A stretch of 64,000 bases of DNA from Streptococcus vestibularis. GTDB lineage: Bacteria > Bacillota > Bacilli > Lactobacillales > Streptococcaceae. Where the stretch lies: positions 1 through 64,000 of the forward strand of contig JAABLG010000007.1 of NCBI GenBank assembly GCA_010604095.1. Direction: 5' to 3'. Position numbers and translations under genes: made by a program. Under the pieces are notes generated by a model, which was given only the letters and a program-made list of their open reading frames with translations, was not told the DNA's origin and ran no database searches. Positions 57,968 through 64,000 of this stretch are shown here, in pieces. The first letter of the stretch is position 1. Each line of letters opens with the position of its first letter.

Positions 57968-57986
57968 TAACTTTACTATTTTACCA
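57930..57986 (-). promoter_or_regulatory. ABC-F promoter and leader hairpin
   Basis: Extended -10 TGGTAAAAT (TAAAAT at 57983-57978). The only good ribosome site, AAGGAAAG (57958-57951), lies about 30 nt from the ABC-F ATG. Between them is the hairpin GGGCTGAA-GGCAGG-TTCAGCCC (57951-57930), which, when folded, would bring the site to about 9 nt. Confidence 0.55.
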
Positions 57987-58031
57987 TTTTTTAGTGAAAA
58001 TTTGGACCTCTGCTTCTGGAAAATTAAAAAG

Positions 58032-58052
58032 AAAAAGCAGGACTAACCTGCT
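58032..58052 (-). terminator. Terminator of the B6 cluster
   Basis: AGCAGG-TTAGT-CCTGCT followed by TTTTCTTTTT on the minus strand; the 3' arm overlaps the start of the U tract. Confidence 0.8.
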
Positions 58053-58058
58053 AAATCT

Positions 58059-58589
58059 TTAGTTTCTCTGTAAAATACGTTTGAAGACAGGATAGAGGAG
58101 AGGCACCGCAATAATAGTCACTACTGATGTCCCAAAGGTCCCACCAATTTTAGTAAGTGCCAATACTATGGCTGCATTGAGTGGTAAAGCCGCAACGACA
58201 CTATTAATAATCGTATACTTAACAAAATTCAAAATAATTTTGGTCACTGCGGCTATGACTCCAATAATTATGATGTTAGCCATTTTGTCATTTGATTTTA
58301 AAAACTTTTCAAAAACAAGATAGAGAACATAACAAACAATCAAGGATTCTAAAATAGTAATCCAGACCTCAGCAGCATAGCCATTGAAAATATCAAATAG
58401 CCCTAACCCTACTGTTGCGACTAGCGCACCTTTTCTAGCACCGAAAATCAAAACAGCAATTACTACTAGGGCATTTCCCAGATGGACAAATTGAGGTCCA
58501 AAAGGAATACGAATAAACTGTACACACACAATAATTAAAGCTGCGTACAAACTTAGAATAACTAATTCACGTGTTTTATCACTTTTCAT
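58059..58589 (-). CDS. ECF transporter S component, probable vitamin B6 type
   Basis: A 176-residue membrane protein with about six helices, typical of ECF S components: LSLYAALIIVCVQFIRIPFGPQFVHLGNA is split over helix 1 and its loop. GGAGGAGAAAA supports the ATG at 58589, which overlaps the kinase gene by 11 bp. Its coupling to a pyridoxal kinase-like gene suggests import of pyridoxine or a related pyrimidine; no energising module is present. Confidence 0.78.
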   Translation of the reverse strand: MKSDKTRELVILSLYAALIIVCVQFIRIPFGPQFVHLGNALVVIAVLIFGARKGALVATVGLGLFDIFNGYAAEVWITILESLIVCYVLYLVFEKFLKSNDKMANIIIIGVIAAVTKIILNFVKYTIINSVVAALPLNAAIVLALTKIGGTFGTSVVTIIAVPLLYPVFKRILQRN

Positions 58590-59436
58590 TTTTCTCCTCC
58601 AATAGGGCATTAAAGCCACTGAATAAATAACCGATATGGGGCTCATAGCAAAGACCATATTTTAAAGGACGACCATCGGACAGTGTTGACGAAAGAACCC
58701 TATCCATAACATCCAAGGCCAAATCACAAACCTTTAGTAAATCAAGATTATAAAAGTAACCTGATGATAAGATTGCGGTTAGCAAATCGCCGCTTCCATA
58801 AAAATGATTGCGATAACGTTTTTGCATGCGATAAATCGTTCGATTAGTCTCTTTATCAAAATAAGCTAATCCAATTTTTCCTTCCTCTAGTGAGACTCCG
58901 GTCAAAAAGACTTTTTTGGGGCCAAGTTTGCCTAAATCCCTTAAAAGCTTTTCGATAGTAGCTTTATCATAGTTGTCTCTTTCCAAATACGGGGACCCAG
59001 TTAAAAGGGAGGCTTCTGTCATATTAGGGATAATCACATCCGCCTGCTGACAAAAGTTTCTCATAGCTTCCACATAAGTCTTGTCAAATCCCTGATAGAG
59101 CTGGCCATTATCTCCCATTATGGGATCGACAAATAAAGGGATTTGCTTCTCTTCAGCCAATTGAGCAACTAAATCTAGCTCCTCTCTTGACTTGAAATAA
59201 CCACTAACCAAGCCATCCACTTTAAAGTCCAACCGCTCCCACTGTTGGCAAAAACCTTTCATGTCTTCTTTAAGATCTCGTAGATAGATATGCTCAAACT
59301 CGCCGGTATGTGAGGACAAAAGAACCGTAGGCAAAGGAAGGACTTCAATCTGACAGGACGACATGATGGGGAGACTACTGGTTAAGGCAACCTTGCCCAA
59401 ACCAACCAAATCATTAGCAACTATAAGAGTCGTCAT
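58579..59436 (-). CDS. pdxK: Pyridoxal/pyridoxine kinase, ribokinase fold
   Basis: A 285-residue PfkB/ThiD-type kinase. It has the N-terminal VANDLVGLGKVAL, VDPIMGDNGQLY and PNMTEASLLTG signatures of pyridoxal kinases and the catalytic Asp in YGSGDLLTA. ThiD-like activity on hydroxymethylpyrimidine is the alternative. It directly follows one S component and overlaps the next, so import and trapping by phosphorylation are encoded together. Confidence 0.85.
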   Translation of the reverse strand: MTTLIVANDLVGLGKVALTSSLPIMSSCQIEVLPLPTVLLSSHTGEFEHIYLRDLKEDMKGFCQQWERLDFKVDGLVSGYFKSREELDLVAQLAEEKQIPLFVDPIMGDNGQLYQGFDKTYVEAMRNFCQQADVIIPNMTEASLLTGSPYLERDNYDKATIEKLLRDLGKLGPKKVFLTGVSLEEGKIGLAYFDKETNRTIYRMQKRYRNHFYGSGDLLTAILSSGYFYNLDLLKVCDLALDVMDRVLSSTLSDGRPLKYGLCYEPHIGYLFSGFNALLEEKNEK

Positions 59437-59946
59437 CTAGTTTCCTTCCCAAGCCTTCTTAAATTGTTTAACAAAGCCTGTATGGAAATAAATGTAATAG
59501 GCTAATCCAAGACCGATTATGGCTGCCACAATATCAAAAGGAAGTTTCATGATTGCAACTGCTGGCGTACCATAGACAAAGGCACGGCCCAATCCATAAC
59601 CCACCAAATCAATGAGAGCTCCAAGCAAAAGACCTAAAATGGCTCTTGATTTAGACAATTTACCTAATCGTCTGCCAACTATAAGTGCAATAGCAAGGAC
59701 TTGTAGGCTATGTGTCACTAAGGTCACCCACATTGGAAGAGGGTAAAAGAGAAAGTCACCAATAAAGGAACCCACCCCTGCTATAATGACAGCTTCCGTC
59801 GGAGGAAAAATCAAACCAACCAAAAAAATAACGATACCGTTAAAATAGAAATGTCCTCCTGGGACGGGAATAGATAAAAGACTCGAGCTCAAAATAATGA
59901 CAAGTGCCATAAAAAAGGCCGAAAGGGTTAAGCGTTTTGTTGACAT
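59437..59946 (-). CDS. ECF transporter S component, first of the B6 cluster
   Basis: A 169-residue hydrophobic protein with about six helices. Helix 1 (LSAFFMALVIILSSSLL) has small residues for T-component contact, and the loop IPVPGGHFYFNGIVIF resembles other pyridoxine or hydroxymethylpyrimidine S components. CAAGGAG precedes the ATG and pdxK follows without gap. Substrate is inferred only from the neighbours. Confidence 0.78.
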   Translation of the reverse strand: MSTKRLTLSAFFMALVIILSSSLLSIPVPGGHFYFNGIVIFLVGLIFPPTEAVIIAGVGSFIGDFLFYPLPMWVTLVTHSLQVLAIALIVGRRLGKLSKSRAILGLLLGALIDLVGYGLGRAFVYGTPAVAIMKLPFDIVAAIIGLGLAYYIYFHTGFVKQFKKAWEGN

Positions 59947-60024
59947 ACCTAAAACTCCTTGATTAATAAATATAATTCAAGTTTATGAAAATTCTGACGA
60001 TTTTACAAGAGGGCTTTTTAGAAA

Positions 60025-60038
60025 CTGTACGGGTACAG
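60025..60038. promoter_or_regulatory. Palindrome upstream of the B6 operon
   Basis: CTGTA-CGGG-TACAG, about 80 bp upstream of the first S component gene and 48 bp beyond the lipoprotein stop. A candidate operator, perhaps for the MocR-type regulator encoded next door. Confidence 0.35.
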
Positions 60039-60051
60039 AATTTCATTCATC

Positions 60052-60079
60052 AAAAAATCACCACACAAGCGTGTGATGA
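60052..60079 (-). terminator. Terminator of the lipoprotein gene
   Basis: TCATCACAC-GCTT-GTGTGGTGA followed by TTTTTTG on the minus strand. Confidence 0.85.
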
Positions 60080-60085
60080 CTCATT

Positions 60086-60616
60086 TTATTTATCTTTTTT
60101 ATCGAAGTATTTGACTGGTGCTTTTTCTAGATTTCGTAATGATACCTTGGCCGTTGCATTTGCCTCCGTACCATAGTCTGAGAAATCAATGGTTAAGTCA
60201 TGATCAAAGTCAGCAACGGTATAGTCAACCACAATCTCTTTGACTTCCTTAGGAGCAATCTTGGTCTTATTAGCAATCTTATCTCTGTCATCATCTTGAG
60301 AAAAGACCATTGTAGCGACCTTGACTTCCTTATCTTCTTGTTTAACATCAAGAACTACCTTCATCAATAGAGTGTAGGCATTCATGGTTTCTTCACTTGT
60401 GTTGCTAAGTTTATAGTGTACACGGACAGCCTTTTGTCCTTCAGGTGATTCGATTTTATTTGCAGAAAGAACTTGTACACTAGCATCTTGGCCAGTAAAT
60501 AACAATTTGTTTTTATCGTAAGTCCATGTAGGCTCCTTTTCTGTCGAACAAGCCGACAAGCCAATGATGGTCAAACAGGCCAAAGCGACAAGGCCTAAAA
60601 TTTTCTTAAAAGTCAT
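60086..60616 (-). CDS. DUF5067 lipoprotein
   Basis: A 176-residue lipoprotein. The signal peptide ends in LSAC with Cys23 as lipid site; the mature part resembles the immunoglobulin-like DUF5067 domain, with VRVHYKLSNTSEETMNAYTL (about 70-89) and a conserved VDYTVADFD. It lies between the B6 operon and the regulator, read with the B6 operon but separated by a terminator. The function is unknown; a role in folding or sensing at the surface is possible. Confidence 0.82.
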   Translation of the reverse strand: MTFKKILGLVALACLTIIGLSACSTEKEPTWTYDKNKLLFTGQDASVQVLSANKIESPEGQKAVRVHYKLSNTSEETMNAYTLLMKVVLDVKQEDKEVKVATMVFSQDDDRDKIANKTKIAPKEVKEIVVDYTVADFDHDLTIDFSDYGTEANATAKVSLRNLEKAPVKYFDKKDK

Positions 60617-60675
60617 TTTTATAATCTCCTTAAACTTGTTTTGAAGGGGAGTTAATATTTCCTTACAGCCTTTTT

Positions 60676-60704
60676 ATTATGTCAAAATCTAATAATCTTG
60701 TCAA
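60676..60704 (-). promoter_or_regulatory. Promoter of the DUF5067 lipoprotein gene
   Basis: TTGACA (60704-60699), 17 bp, CATAAT (60681-60676) on the minus strand, back to back with the regulator promoter. Confidence 0.75.
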
Positions 60705-60719
60705 ATTTTCCCAGTAACC

Positions 60720-60748
60720 TTGCCTAAAGCCTATATCTAAGGTACAAT
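60720..60748 (+). promoter_or_regulatory. Promoter of the MocR-type regulator
   Basis: TTGCCT (60720-60725), 17 bp, TACAAT (60743-60748); AAGGGG precedes the ATG at 60775. Confidence 0.7.
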
Positions 60749-60774
60749 AAGGAAAAATCTGTAAGGGGTCAGTT

Positions 60775-62040
60775 ATGAGTATTTATCAAGATATTTTAGA
60801 AAGCATTAAGAACGATATCCAAAATGGTAGTTTGGAAAAAGGGAGCAAGTTACCTTCCATTCGTCAACTTAGCCAGTCTTACTCCTGTAGTAAGGATACT
60901 GCCCAAAGAGCCCTCTTGGAGCTTAGATATCAAAACTATATTTACGCTGTCCCCAAAAGTGGCTACTATGTTCTTGAGGGACGCTCCGATTCAAGTGACA
61001 AAGTCCTTCTCAATCTTAATGACTATAATCAGTTGGCCTACGAAGACTTTCACCTTTGCCTAGATGAAAGTTTGGCTGGCCATCAAGACTATCTCTTCAA
61101 TTACTACCATGAACAGGCTGGACTCAAAGAACTGGTTGAAGCGTTAAAAAATCGACTAGCAGCTGATGATATTTATGTGAATACGGATCAGATTGTCATC
61201 ACTTCAGGAAGTCAGCAAGCCCTTTACATCCTCTCACAGATGGATTTTGGTAATGGTGGTCATAAAATTCTATTGGAACAGCCTACCTACCACCGTATGA
61301 ACCAACTGGTTAACCGTCAAAAATTGACCTATGAAACCATAAACCGTGGATTTGATGGATTAGATCTTGACCTCCTTGAAAAGTACTTTAAATCTGGCCA
61401 AATTAAGTTCTTCTATACCATTAGCCGTTATTCCAATCCTCTAGGTTTGAGCTATACTGCCAAAGAAAAGGAAAAGCTAGCTCAACTAGCCAGTCAGTAT
61501 AATGTTTATATCGTTGAGGATGACTATATGGGGGACTTTAGTGACAGTAAAAATCTTCCGATTCACTACTATGATACCCACGACCGCATTATTTATATCA
61601 AATCATTTTCCATGGCACTTTTCCCCGGGTTACGTTTAGGTAGTGTTGTCCTACCACAAAATCTCAGAGCTACCTTTTTGGCTCACAAAGGACTTATTGA
61701 CTATGATACCAATCTTATTATGCAAAAGGCCCTCTCAGTCTACCTAGATAATGGCATGTTCCAAAAAAATATAAAAAAACTGCGTGATCTTTTTCAAGAA
61801 ACCATGGCTAGAAGTCAAGAAACTATTGAACGAGCTAATGTGACTTTACCCTACCAAATTTCTCCTAGACATATCACTTGGCAGCTTCCTAAAGGGCTTT
61901 CTTTAGAAAAATTTAAAGCTCAAACACAGATGCGTTTCTTAGAGTCTTCCTTTATTAGCCCTACATCTGATACCTATCTGCAAATAGGTCACGAAGAAGA
62001 ATTGAAAACTTTTTTAAAACTTTTGCAAACCATAGACTGA
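60775..62040 (+). CDS. pdxR: MocR/GntR-type regulator, probable PdxR
   Basis: A 421-residue fusion. Residues 1-70 are a GntR winged helix (KGSKLPSIRQLSQSYSCSKDTAQRAL); the rest is a fold-type I aminotransferase with PLP Lys276 in YIKSFSMALFPGLRLGS and the ring-binding Asp249 region (IVEDDYMGD). Such proteins sense PLP. In pneumococcus PdxR controls vitamin B6 genes, and the neighbouring kinase and S components fit that role. The lipoprotein gene is divergent and shares the promoter region. Confidence 0.82.
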   Translation: MSIYQDILESIKNDIQNGSLEKGSKLPSIRQLSQSYSCSKDTAQRALLELRYQNYIYAVPKSGYYVLEGRSDSSDKVLLNLNDYNQLAYEDFHLCLDESLAGHQDYLFNYYHEQAGLKELVEALKNRLAADDIYVNTDQIVITSGSQQALYILSQMDFGNGGHKILLEQPTYHRMNQLVNRQKLTYETINRGFDGLDLDLLEKYFKSGQIKFFYTISRYSNPLGLSYTAKEKEKLAQLASQYNVYIVEDDYMGDFSDSKNLPIHYYDTHDRIIYIKSFSMALFPGLRLGSVVLPQNLRATFLAHKGLIDYDTNLIMQKALSVYLDNGMFQKNIKKLRDLFQETMARSQETIERANVTLPYQISPRHITWQLPKGLSLEKFKAQTQMRFLESSFISPTSDTYLQIGHEEELKTFLKLLQTID

Positions 62041-62055
62041 AAACTAGTACACACA

Positions 62056-62079
62056 AAAAGCCATCAAACGATGGCTTTT
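62056..62079. terminator. Bidirectional terminator
   Basis: AAAAGCCATC-AAAC-GATGGCTTTT, between the regulator and the convergent ATP-cone gene. Confidence 0.9.
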
Positions 62080-62081
62080 GT

Positions 62082-62420
62082 TTATTTAGTCTGTTCAAAG
62101 CGAAGGTGGACAATCACCTTGTCTCCATAACCGTTACGCTCCAAATCACGTTGTAAGCGATATGAAATGTAATGTTCAGCAATATTGATAAAACCAGCTT
62201 CCATAAGACGATTTTCAACCAATGACTGAATCATGTTAATGGTTGGGCGTTCTACTTGGGCATCTTGAAGATCAAGCACTACTTTACGAGTTACTTGAGC
62301 TAGGTTTTGGCGCCAAGCATCATCAATAACATACACAGTCTGGGCTGCTTTTAAGATGGCTTGGTAGATTTTATCAGGATTAAATTCAGCAACTTGACCA
62401 TTACGTTTAATAATTTGCAT
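62082..62420 (-). CDS. Stand-alone ATP-cone domain protein
   Basis: A 112-residue protein consisting almost only of an ATP cone: IIKRNGQVAEFNPDKIYQAI at the start (nucleotide-binding core), then the helical NMIQSLVENRLMEAG and a final AEHYISYRLQRDLER. It has no NrdR zinc ribbon (no Cys) and no reductase domain. ATP cones sense ATP and dATP, so it could regulate ribonucleotide reduction or be a remnant; intact length and a terminator argue for function. Confidence 0.85.
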   Translation of the reverse strand: MQIIKRNGQVAEFNPDKIYQAILKAAQTVYVIDDAWRQNLAQVTRKVVLDLQDAQVERPTINMIQSLVENRLMEAGFINIAEHYISYRLQRDLERNGYGDKVIVHLRFEQTK

Positions 62421-62511
62421 GGCTACCCTCTTTTCAAGTTTTTTTCTTTTATTATGCAGAGAATTTACATATTTGTCAAGTGCAAATCACTGAAAGACCT
62501 TTTCTAACTGC

Positions 62512-63093
62512 CTACTCCCAGAATTTAGAAATATAGAGTGGCTTGCCATGTCTATCAAAGGAAAGTGTTGCAGTATAGGAATCTAACTCATGGTGTCGCA
62601 TATAATTAGCGATTCTTTTATCACCGTTTATCAGGTGAATGTCATAAGTCTGCCCGTCAGAGCTTACAAAGTGAGCATTAATTCTAGCACTACTCGTTTT
62701 TGAGCCAACATGACTAATATCTATTTGTTCAACTTTGCCATCAATGGTTTTAGCTATGGGTCCTCCATAATCTTTGTAAATAGTGACGGTAGCTAAAACA
62801 TCCTCAACCAAAACATAGGTCATTCCGAAAATAAACAAATAAACTATCGGTATGACAATGAAAGATAATTTACTTTGACAAAATTTTTCTTTATGCCAAG
62901 CCCAGATATCTTGAGGTGACATGATTAAAAACTTCTTAACATACTGATGAACAAGTAACCTATAGACTAACACTAAAAATGTTAATTGCCCCAAGGGATA
63001 AGCAAAACTGGGTAAGCCATCAATAAGTATATTGACTTTATCAGATTCAAAGGTGTAATGTCCCCATACCCCGTCAAAGAACTCTAAAAACAA
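62512..63093 (-). CDS. Hypothetical membrane protein
   Basis: I do not recognise this 193-residue protein. Two membrane segments (about residues 28-50, and 76-97) precede a soluble C-terminal part (about 105-193) with predicted beta strands and the repeated pattern TYDIHLINGD and TATLSFDRHGKPLYISKFW; this part is probably extracytoplasmic. AAAGGAGATAA lies upstream of the ATG. The 91 bp between it and the ATP-cone gene has no terminator, so the two may be one transcript. A tail-side resemblance to DUF3592-type membrane proteins is possible but unproven. Confidence 0.65.
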   Translation of the reverse strand: MFLEFFDGVWGHYTFESDKVNILIDGLPSFAYPLGQLTFLVLVYRLLVHQYVKKFLIMSPQDIWAWHKEKFCQSKLSFIVIPIVYLFIFGMTYVLVEDVLATVTIYKDYGGPIAKTIDGKVEQIDISHVGSKTSSARINAHFVSSDGQTYDIHLINGDKRIANYMRHHELDSYTATLSFDRHGKPLYISKFWE

Positions 63094-63123
63094 ATTATCT
63101 CCTTTATGTAATATCGTCTAATC

Positions 63124-63154
63124 ACTTAAAAATCCATCTTCTCAGATGGATTTT
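63124..63154 (-). terminator. pheT terminator
   Basis: AAATCCATC-TGAGAA-GATGGATTT followed by TTAAG on the minus strand, just after the pheT stop. Confidence 0.8.
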
Positions 63155-63161
63155 CTAATGA

Positions 63162-64000
63162 TTAACGTACTTCTGCTTTAACTTTTTCAGTGAGAGCTTT
63201 AGTAATTTTTTCCATGTATTTGGCAACTTCTTCATCTGTGAGGTTGTCATTTGGATTTTGGAAGGTAAGGCTATAAGCCATTGATTTCATACCTGAACCA
63301 AGTTTTTCACCTGCGTAAACGTCGAAGAGTTTAACGGCAACCAAGCGTTTGACTCCTGCAGAGTAGATAGCATCCAGAACTTCTTGATGAGTTATTTCTG
63401 CCTTGAGAAGAAGGGCAATATCACGTGATACTGCAGGGAATTTTGTGATTTCAACAAATGGTTGATCTGGTTGCAAGGCAGCTTCTACAGCACTAAGGTT
63501 AATTTCAGCCACATAAGTCTCAGGAATGCCATAGTTTTTGGCAGTTTGTGGGTGAACTTGACCAAGGAATCCAATCGTTTGACCATCAAGCACAATAGCA
63601 GCTGTACGACCTGGGTGCATGCTTGCTAGGTCTTTTGTTGGTACATAGTCAACTGAAACTTCAAGTTTATCAAAGAGTGCTTCAACAATACCTTTGGCAT
63701 AGAAGAAATCAACTGGCGTTGCTTTGGTTTGGAAATCTTTTTCAGCTACAAGACCAGAAATAGCGAAGGCAAAGGTATTGATTTCATTTGGCAATTCCTC
63801 TTTTGGATTACCCTTTTGTTCAAAGACCTTACCGATTTCGTAAATAGCAACGTTACTATTCTTACGGTTAACATTGTAAGCAACAGTATCAAGCATGCCA
63901 GAAACCATATTCTGACGGAGAGCTGAACGGTCAACAGTCATTGGCCACATCAACTCAGTCAAATTACTTGGTGTCGCAGCAAATTCAACGGCTTTTTCAG
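63162..64000 (-). CDS. pheT: Phenylalanine-tRNA ligase beta subunit (3' part)
   Basis: The last about 279 codons of pheT; the frame is open to the window edge and the 5' part lies outside. Visible are the end of the B3/B5-core region ([20 protein letters not shown]) and the core catalytic-like domain, with AIYEIGKVF and HPGRTA, and the C-terminal ferredoxin-like anticodon-binding domain beginning [13 protein letters not shown] and ending with [17 protein letters not shown]. PheT pairs with PheS to charge tRNA-Phe. pheS would be expected upstream. Confidence 0.95.
   Translation of the reverse strand, partial: EKAVEFAATPSNLTELMWPMTVDRSALRQNMVSGMLDTVAYNVNRKNSNVAIYEIGKVFEQKGNPKEELPNEINTFAFAISGLVAEKDFQTKATPVDFFYAKGIVEALFDKLEVSVDYVPTKDLASMHPGRTAAIVLDGQTIGFLGQVHPQTAKNYGIPETYVAEINLSAVEAALQPDQPFVEITKFPAVSRDIALLLKAEITHQEVLDAIYSAGVKRLVAVKLFDVYAGEKLGSGMKSMAYSLTFQNPNDNLTDEEVAKYMEKITKALTEKVKAEVR

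Overview
The window is a stretch of a low-GC Streptococcus chromosome, most likely of the salivarius group (S. thermophilus, S. salivarius or S. vestibularis). The reasons are the proteins themselves (CiaRH, DltXABCD, PgmA, lactate dehydrogenase, water-forming NADH oxidase, gyrA-srtA), the streptococcal gene order and the typical AGGAGG ribosome sites. Species cannot be fixed from the sequence alone. I see no frameshifted or truncated housekeeping gene; the only gene cut is pheT, by the window edge. There is no rRNA, tRNA, CRISPR array, prophage or conjugative element.

Layout. 1-7.9 kb (minus): a nucleoside-salvage operon, methyltransferase-pdp-deoC-cdd-rnsBACD, taking up and degrading nucleosides. 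8-9.3 kb (plus): coaA and rpsT. 9.3-11.4 kb (minus): the CiaRH two-component system. 11.5-13.2 kb (minus): fhs under a PurR box. 13.4-15.9 kb (plus): coaB-coaC and two paralogous ECF substrate-binding proteins. 16-17.8 kb: pgmA. 18-21.3 kb (minus): metE-metF behind two MET boxes. 22-26.6 kb (plus): a PabB-PabC fusion and a calcium-type P-ATPase. 27-28.4 kb: an IS3-family (IS150-like) element inserted in the loop of the dlt terminator. 28.4-32.9 kb (minus): dltXABCD, including the small dltX. 33-42.6 kb (minus): tdk-prfA-prmC-tsaC-glyA, a nucleoid-associated protein, a lysozyme-like protein and a heterodimeric ABC exporter. 42.9-47.1 kb: adenosine deaminase, then on plus a glutathione-transferase-like protein, a DHH phosphodiesterase, ApbE and L31. 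47.2-53.4 kb (minus): an atypical Nramp-like transporter with a palindromic operator, a secreted DUF1002 protein, a VOC protein, srtA and gyrA. 53.6-56.1 kb: ldh and nox, the redox pair. 56.4-57.9 kb: an ABC-F protein with an unusual leader. 58-62 kb: a vitamin B6 salvage cluster with a MocR-type regulator. 62-64 kb: a stand-alone ATP-cone protein, a membrane protein and the 3' part of pheT.

The content is mainly core metabolism: C1/folate (fhs, glyA, metF, metE, pabBC), CoA and B6 cofactors, nucleoside salvage, envelope charge and stress (dlt, cia, srtA) and lactic fermentation. I found no large undescribed multi-gene system. The most interesting signals are small: an Nramp-fold transporter without the usual metal ligands behind a perfect 20-bp palindrome; an IS landing exactly in a terminator loop; a short overlapping upstream ORF with a hairpin in front of the ABC-F gene; three genes predicted to have leaderless mRNAs (coaA, coaB, pabBC); and a lone ATP-cone protein.
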